A DNA stretch of 35,731 nucleotides from a virus: positions 1 to 35,731 of IMG/VR virus record IMGVR_UViG_3300031772_000135. One strand, 5' to 3'. Under the pieces are notes generated by a model, which was not told where the DNA came from, did no database searches, and worked only from the letters and a program-made list of their open reading frames with translations. This document shows, piece after piece, positions 31,794-35,731 of this stretch (position 1 is its first letter; each line of letters starts with the position of its first letter). Made by a program: the position numbers and the translations under genes.

Positions 31794-31807
31794 CCCGCAC
31801 TGACCAC
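31794..31807 (+). repeat. dispersed motif CCCGCACTGACCAC, copy
   Basis: Exact copy on the plus strand immediately before the lipoprotein ATG (1-nt gap), occupying the place where a ribosome-binding site would be. Confidence 0.7.
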
Positions 31808-31808
31808 T

Positions 31809-32300
31809 ATGAAGAATAGACTGATCGCATTGGCACTCACCGTGATAATGGCTGTCGCCATCCCCGTGACTTTTACGGGATGCACAACCACGCCTTCCGG
31901 CACGAAAGTTCTCGATCCGGCAGCCGCTTCCAAGCTGGCTCCAATCTTGAGGACAACCACTGCTGGTGCAGTGGTTTACGCTTACACGAAAGACAAGAAC
32001 TCCGTGGCCTACATCGGCGTGGTTCAGACTGCGCTCCAGGAGTTCTTGATCTCGACAAACATGTTCCCTTCGGCGCTCCAGGCCAAGATTTATACCCTGC
32101 CCGTGAAGGAGTTGAAGACCCCGGAGGCACAGTTGATTATCACCCCGCTCTTGTCGGCCTACGCCGCCTTTGGCCAGCAATACGTCCAGGCTGGGCTGGA
32201 GGAACAGACCGGGTGGAAGCTGCTCGCCCAAGCCCTGGTCGATGGCGTGGCTGACGGGTTGCAGGGCATCGACCAGATCAAGCAGGGCCAGGCGAAGTAG
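31809..32300 (+). CDS. phage lipoprotein
   Basis: 163 residues from the ATG at 31809. MKNRLIALAL begins a signal sequence ending in the lipobox TFTGC, with Cys25 as the lipidated residue, followed by TTTPSGT. The mature part is helical, with no known enzymatic motif. Phage lipoproteins act in lysis (outer-membrane spanin subunit) or in superinfection exclusion. The holin-like gene downstream favours lysis, but at 138 mature residues it is larger than a typical o-spanin. No Shine-Dalgarno is visible, and the dispersed motif occupies the leader. Confidence 0.65.
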   Translation: MKNRLIALALTVIMAVAIPVTFTGCTTTPSGTKVLDPAAASKLAPILRTTTAGAVVYAYTKDKNSVAYIGVVQTALQEFLISTNMFPSALQAKIYTLPVKELKTPEAQLIITPLLSAYAAFGQQYVQAGLEEQTGWKLLAQALVDGVADGLQGIDQIKQGQAK

Positions 32301-32309
32301 TTAGCTTGG

Positions 32310-32324
32310 CCCCATCGTATGGGG
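32310..32324 (+). other. small hairpin
   Basis: CCCCAT, loop CGT, ATGGGG, lying between the lipoprotein stop and the next gene, not followed by T residues. Could slow ribosomes or stabilise the mRNA. A terminator is unlikely. Confidence 0.35.
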
Positions 32325-32363
32325 AAAGTCGCCTCCGTAAAGACGAGGGGCGAGGATTAAAAT

Positions 32364-32903
32364 ATGAAAACATTGAAACTCCGCACTGACCACACCATTA
32401 GAACGGCTCAGAATGCGATGTTCAGGCTGGGCGGAGGCAGCTCTTCCTGTTTCGGGAAAGGTTTGCCTGTTTTGCGAATCGCAATGGTCTGCGCCATCCT
32501 GCTGGCATTTACGCTTGTGGCGCTGGCTCAAGACACAAATGCTGCGTTGACGAATGCCGTGCCGATTGTTGCTGCAACCACAGCGGTAAACCTCGATCTG
32601 GTCACGCTCTGGAACGGGTTGGTCGTCCTGGTGGTGCCGCTGGTCGTGCTCGGAAGCAAGAAAGTGCTGCCGGTGCTGCCCAAGATTACGTGGCCGCTTT
32701 TGGCTGTGGTGCTTGGCGTGGCGGCGGATTGGTTTTTGTCGAAATACGGGGCCTTATCCCACAGCTCATGGGCACTTGGTGCGCTTTGTGGCGCGGCAGG
32801 CATCGGCTTGCGCGAAGCGACCAAGCAAGTTTTGGTGGTTATCGGCGTCGGCCAGGAAGCAACCCCGGCTGTCCCGGCCCCGACGAAACCTGCCGGGACT
32901 TGA
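32364..32903 (+). CDS. holin-like multi-pass membrane protein
   Basis: 179 residues. Four hydrophobic segments, at about 37-55, 79-97, 109-125 and 135-149, separated by short charged loops (GSKK), and a Pro/Ala/Thr tail. The layout fits a holin or other small phage membrane protein. GAGG about 9-12 nt before the ATG could be the ribosome-binding site. The first 18 residues include LRTDHT, written by a motif copy (32380-32393), so an internal ATG at 32418 (MFRLGGG) is a plausible true start. Ends 33 nt before a strong terminator, so it closes this plus-strand transcript. Confidence 0.55.
   Translation: MKTLKLRTDHTIRTAQNAMFRLGGGSSSCFGKGLPVLRIAMVCAILLAFTLVALAQDTNAALTNAVPIVAATTAVNLDLVTLWNGLVVLVVPLVVLGSKKVLPVLPKITWPLLAVVLGVAADWFLSKYGALSHSSWALGALCGAAGIGLREATKQVLVVIGVGQEATPAVPAPTKPAGT
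32380..32393 (+). repeat. dispersed motif, TCCGCACTGACCAC copy
   Basis: One mismatch at the first base. Inside the annotated N-terminus of the holin-like gene. If translation starts at 32418 the motif becomes a leader element 24 nt before the start, like the other copies. Confidence 0.6.
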
Positions 32904-32936
32904 TGTTCAGGGACGATTGGGATGATTGGGTTGGAG

Positions 32937-32970
32937 AAACCGCCAGGCTCCGTGCTTGGCGGTTTTTGTT
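32937..32970 (+). terminator. strong rho-independent terminator
   Basis: AAACCGCCA (32937-32945), an 11-nt loop, TGGCGGTTT (32957-32965) with a 9-bp perfect stem, followed by TTTGTTTAG. It ends the lipoprotein/holin transcript. Confidence 0.8.
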
Positions 32971-33013
32971 TAGTTTCCGGTTCTAGCTGGTGGTTAGTGT
33001 GGGTTTGTAGCAA

Positions 33014-33478
33014 ATGATTCCAAGAGAAATCTTCTACTTCCGCCTGGAGCAGCACTGCAAGCTCTGCTCCGAATGGGATGGCGTGTGCCTGCGCGGGCAC
33101 GCCCTGCAAAGCCCTGCGGGTTGCCCCATGCGCAAGTTCGAGCCGATTCTCAGCGCGGAATACGCAGAAGACAGGGGCCGCGTCACCCGGCCCAAGAGCG
33201 CAACGGGCGGCTGCGCCGGGTGCGGAGCGCCGGTTGATCCCGATGCACTGCCTACCCTGACTTGGACGCAAGTCATGGTCAATTTCAAGGAGTCGATGGA
33301 GCGGTGGGTCGCGGCAGGGATGCCGTTGACGCCGGGGCCGGAGCATGACCGCCGCAATGGCATCTGCAACAGCAATCAGTGCGGGCAATTCCGTGGTTAC
33401 TATTGCAAGCTCTGCAAGTGCGTCACTTACACCAAGTCGGGCTTGGCAACCGAATACTGCTTGCTGGGGAAGTGGTGA
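33014..33478 (+). CDS. Cys-rich zinc-binding protein
   Basis: 154 residues. Three Cys groups: HCKLCSEWDG then CLRGHA, GGCAGCGA, and a C-terminal set CNSNQCGQF then YCKLCKCVTY and a final Cys. At least two zinc sites are likely. No known domain recognised. The start MIPREIFYFR follows the upstream terminator by 43 nt. An inverted variant of the dispersed motif (GTGGTTAGTGTGGG, 32990) lies just before it and may be a degenerate copy. Confidence 0.55.
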   Translation: MIPREIFYFRLEQHCKLCSEWDGVCLRGHALQSPAGCPMRKFEPILSAEYAEDRGRVTRPKSATGGCAGCGAPVDPDALPTLTWTQVMVNFKESMERWVAAGMPLTPGPEHDRRNGICNSNQCGQFRGYYCKLCKCVTYTKSGLATEYCLLGKW

Positions 33479-33519
33479 CTAAGCGAATCTGCCCGCCTCT
33501 TGGCTAAAATCAAGGTTAA

Positions 33520-34206
33520 TCATGCGATCCGAGCAATTGCTATGTCGCTGACCTCAACCCCCGGCGTGATCTTGTCCCAGTAAAGGTTAACCGTATCAAA
33601 AGCTCCGGCGGCTTCGTCGCAGGCTATGTTGTTTGGCCCGGCATTCCAGGTATAACCCGCCAGGACAGGAGTAGTCGCCGCCACAAGGTCCAGGAAATCT
33701 GCTTGTGATATGTCCACCGAATCTACTGTCCCATGAACAAAAAACTTAATGTTATAGTTCGGTGATCCCTTTGCGATTTCGGCCATCAAATTAAAACGCA
33801 ACGAGGTGTCGCCCGAAAGAAGATTACTGGTGCTAACTGAACTTCCAGCGGTAGTAGTGGTGTTCACCCGCTTAACCGGATAAGCCAAGTTAGTGGTCGT
33901 ATAGCGCACTTTTGAATTGGCATCAGTGCCCCGCGTGAAGGCGGTGCTGGTGTTGCCGATTCGCAGACCTACAAAGTTAGTGGTGGTTGCATCAGCAATC
34001 ATGGCTGTGGTGCCTGAGCAGACCCCCATAAAAAAGGTCGGGGCCAAAATGTTTGCGCCGGAATCAGGCAGAGAATAACGAATCCCGATCCGTAGATTGG
34101 TCCAATCCGTGCCTATCGTCAGCACCCGGCCAAATTGAGCCTGGCTCATCACCGCCCGCTTATCGTCCACTCCGCCAATGGTTCGTAGTAAAATTGAACA
34201 TGCCAT
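33520..34206 (-). CDS. tail-associated hypothetical protein
   Basis: 228 residues, MACSILLRTI start. Thr/Ser/Asn/Gly-rich, beta-sandwich-like, with no charged catalytic motif. It follows directly (3-nt gap) after the fibre genes on the same strand, so it is probably a fibre-tip, chaperone-like or receptor-binding component. Not recognised. Confidence 0.5.
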   Translation of the reverse strand: MACSILLRTIGGVDDKRAVMSQAQFGRVLTIGTDWTNLRIGIRYSLPDSGANILAPTFFMGVCSGTTAMIADATTTNFVGLRIGNTSTAFTRGTDANSKVRYTTTNLAYPVKRVNTTTTAGSSVSTSNLLSGDTSLRFNLMAEIAKGSPNYNIKFFVHGTVDSVDISQADFLDLVAATTPVLAGYTWNAGPNNIACDEAAGAFDTVNLYWDKITPGVEVSDIAIARIA

Positions 34207-34209
34207 AAA

Positions 34210-34596
34210 TCACCTGCTTACATACGCTGCTGCAAAACCGGACCCGCTCACGGCACCGTCTAATGCGCTGCCATCCGCCAAGCTCTCGAAATCATCCTGC
34301 GCCTTGACGATGTTTCGGTATGTGACTCGGCTTGCATAGCCCCCAGTGAAACCGTATCCGTCGTCAAGCCCGTTTAAGTCCGCTCCATCCGTGTAGAACT
34401 CGAAATCGTCCGAAGCAATCAACCGCTGCGATCCGACATTAGACACCCAAGGTCCGGTAAACCCAGCGCCGCCTTGCATATTGTCCGTAAACCAACCCAC
34501 GGTGTAAGACTCCCAGTCGTCGCCCCACCAAGTTTGAGGCGGCGTCCCTCCCCCTCCACAGCCCAGCAAGGCCAAATCTGAAAGAGTTAAATTCAT
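34210..34596 (-). CDS. small fibre protein with three DDFE repeats
   Basis: 128 residues. Three imperfect repeats: DDWESYTVGW (from about 26), DDFEFYTDGADLNG and DDFESLADGSALDG, each about 28-37 residues and followed by G-x-G-F and Y/W-V/A-S. I recall this repeat type from phage tail-fibre and laminin-G-like adhesins. A Gly cluster near the N-terminus (LGCGGGGTPP). The ATG overlaps the fibre gene stop (ATGA). Confidence 0.6.
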   Translation of the reverse strand: MNLTLSDLALLGCGGGGTPPQTWWGDDWESYTVGWFTDNMQGGAGFTGPWVSNVGSQRLIASDDFEFYTDGADLNGLDDGYGFTGGYASRVTYRNIVKAQDDFESLADGSALDGAVSGSGFAAAYVSR

Positions 34597-35731
34597 TGCT
34601 CGACCGCATAAGCTGCGCGGACATTGCTTTCAGCCGAACCGAGACTTGTCAATGACAAAACTCCTTCTTTGCTGGCTGCTATGGTGGTTGGCTTGACCCC
34701 GTAAAATTTCCAACTGACTGGAAACGTAAGGTTGCGGGTGGTGCCATCCGCAAGAATTAAAAGAGTGATTTCTTTTGGATCACCCCGATTAGTAGAAGCA
34801 GTGAACACCAAATCGCCGGTTAAGGTAATCTTTTGGTAGTTACTACCATCAAAATCAACAGTAATCGGAGAAACATAGCCAATTGTGCCGGAGTCGTGAG
34901 TGCCTGCCCAAGCCATCTGGAGGGCTTGCAGGGCCAAATTCGTGCCTGCCACAGCGATGGGATAAAGCTGGTTGACCCCCGCCGTGCCACTGTTGGCTAT
35001 CCCATAGACCTGCTGAACGCCGGATGTGCCATTGACGGCGATGTCGTAGGCGTGCTGGGCCAAATTCGTGCCTGCCACAGCGATGGGATAAAGCTGGTTG
35101 ACCCCCGCCGTGCCACTGTTGGCTATCCCATAGACCTGCTGAACGCCGGATGTGCCATTGACGGCGATGTCGTAGGCGTGCTGGGCCAGGTTCGTTCCGG
35201 CGATGACGATTGGAAAAAGCTGGTTGACCCCCGCCGTGCCAGAGTTCGCAATCGGGAAGACTTGGTTGACTCCGGCAGTGCCGCTATTGGCGATGGGATA
35301 GACTTGGTTCACCCCAGCAGTGCCCGTCCAGGCAGTCTGCAAGGCCCAGTAGCCGAGATCGGATGCAAAGGTTGCTCCCTGGGTGCCCGACTGAGCGACT
35401 TGGAGCGCGTAGGCCGCAGCGTCGGTGCCGACTGCTGCCAGGTAGATGGCGAAGTTCGCTCCGTTCGTGCCCTGCATGGCCAGGTAATAGGCTTCGTTGG
35501 CCCCGTTGGTGCCCTGCTGGGCCAGGTAGATGGCGAAGTTCGCTCCGTTCGTGCCCTGCATGGCCAGGTAATAGGCTTCGTTGGCCCCGTTGGTGCCCTG
35601 CTGGGCCAGGTAGATGGCGAAGTTCGCTCCGTTCGTGCCCTGCATGGCCAGGTAATAGGCTTCGTTGGCCCCGTTGGTGCCCTGCTGGGCCAGGTAGATG
35701 GCGAAGTTCGCTCCGTTCGTGCCCTGCATGG
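34593..35731 (-). CDS. tail fibre protein with 14-residue repeats, 5' end outside window
   Basis: At least 378 residues, running off the window on its N-terminal side. Built from about 14-residue units starting G-T (GTNGANFAIYLAQQ, GTNGANEAYYLAMQ, GTAGVNQLYPIAVA). The C-terminal 95 residues (from about YVSPITVDF, then YQKITLTGDLVFTA, TRNLTFPVSW and YAVEQ) form the beta-rich terminal domain common in phage tail fibres. It probably trimerises and contacts the receptor. Repeat number can vary by recombination. Confidence 0.7.
   Translation of the reverse strand, partial: MQGTNGANFAIYLAQQGTNGANEAYYLAMQGTNGANFAIYLAQQGTNGANEAYYLAMQGTNGANFAIYLAQQGTNGANEAYYLAMQGTNGANFAIYLAAVGTDAAAYALQVAQSGTQGATFASDLGYWALQTAWTGTAGVNQVYPIANSGTAGVNQVFPIANSGTAGVNQLFPIVIAGTNLAQHAYDIAVNGTSGVQQVYGIANSGTAGVNQLYPIAVAGTNLAQHAYDIAVNGTSGVQQVYGIANSGTAGVNQLYPIAVAGTNLALQALQMAWAGTHDSGTIGYVSPITVDFDGSNYQKITLTGDLVFTASTNRGDPKEITLLILADGTTRNLTFPVSWKFYGVKPTTIAASKEGVLSLTSLGSAESNVRAAYAVEQ
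34931..35182 (-). repeat. tandem 126-bp repeat, two copies
   Basis: Two near-identical 126-bp units (34931-35056 and 35057-35182), each coding for 42 residues or three 14-residue fibre units, with a diverged third unit following. Recent in-frame duplication. Confidence 0.8.
35437..35731 (-). repeat. tandem 84-bp repeat, 3.5 copies
   Basis: Units at 35437-35520, 35521-35604 and 35605-35688 and a 43-nt part unit to the window edge, essentially identical. Each codes for 28 residues (two 14-residue units ending YYLA or IYLA). The array continues beyond the window. Confidence 0.85.

Larger units (their letters stand above)
31661..31808. promoter_or_regulatory. divergent control region with outward-facing motif copies
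   Basis: The region between two divergent genes. GTGGTCAGTGCGGG (31684-31697) and its inverted copy CCCGCACTGACCAC (31794-31807) each point at the adjacent gene, the second ending 1 nt before an ATG. Between them ATCATCCG (31735-31742) and CGGATGAT (31761-31768) form an 8-bp inverted repeat around AT-rich DNA, a possible operator. TTGAAC, 17 nt, TAATTA on the plus strand is a weak promoter candidate overlapping it. Confidence 0.5.

Noticed and set aside
32990-33003. GTGGTTAGTGTGGG as another copy of the dispersed motif
   Set aside because: Two mismatches and orientation opposite to the downstream gene. Kept only as a possible degenerate copy.
35437-35731. CRISPR-like regular repeats
   Set aside because: The 84-bp units are contiguous without spacers and are in frame in a tail-fibre gene.
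1-35731. tRNA genes
   Set aside because: No segment with a TTCGA-type T-loop flanked by a convincing cloverleaf was found by eye. A covariance search would be needed to exclude weak cases.

Overview
This window is a stretch of a large tailed double-stranded DNA phage genome (or prophage), probably with a contractile tail. It holds a terminase large subunit, a baseplate-wedge (gp53)-like protein, a 976-residue virion protein, tail-fibre genes with short tandem repeats, and a candidate lysis pair. The genes are tightly packed, mostly on the minus strand, with frequent 1-4 nt stop/start overlaps (ATGA, GTGA, TTGA, TAATG). No tRNA, rRNA or CRISPR array was seen. GC is roughly mid-50s percent by eye, and few starts have a clear Shine-Dalgarno sequence. 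The host cannot be named. A lipobox lipoprotein and a heptose-kinase-like gene point weakly to a Gram-negative host.

Layout. 1-9.3 kb (minus): small, mostly unknown early-type genes. Among them are a Spo11/topoisomerase VI-A-like TOPRIM protein (2463-3362), an HExxH metallopeptidase with a zinc finger (3401-4105), a glycosyltransferase and sugar O-methyltransferase pair (4443-5692), several zinc-ribbon miniproteins and a tandem paralogue pair. Two sigma70-type promoters lie almost directly on start codons. 9.4-23 kb: one small plus-strand gene, then a minus-strand morphogenesis and effector block: a protein with ART-like and transglutaminase-like domains, a secreted fibronectin-III protein, the 976-aa virion protein, a 1188-aa protein with ART-like and Nudix domains, a 592-aa partner, a gp53-like protein, a compact GHMP sugar kinase and an Acb2-like small protein. 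23.1-27.5 kb: terminase large subunit split by two inteins. 27.6-31.7 kb: an HNH-type endonuclease (plus strand) and a set of structural or unknown genes (minus strand). 31.8-33.5 kb (plus): lipoprotein, holin-like membrane protein, a strong terminator and a Cys-rich protein. 33.5-35.7 kb (minus): tail-fibre and adhesin genes running off the window.

Main points of interest: (1) a recurring acidic linker of the type (D/E)-(D/E)-F-x-x-K-(D/E)-(V/I), sometimes preceded by an amphipathic E-I-x-x-x-L-L-E helix, that punctuates several multidomain proteins; (2) apparent complete absence of the tetranucleotide GTAC; (3) a 14-15 bp motif (CCCGCACTGACCAC type) in about nine copies, almost always just upstream of a gene and oriented with it; (4) two inteins placed in the nuclease motifs of one terminase.

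Functional names come from motifs read by eye. No database search was run.
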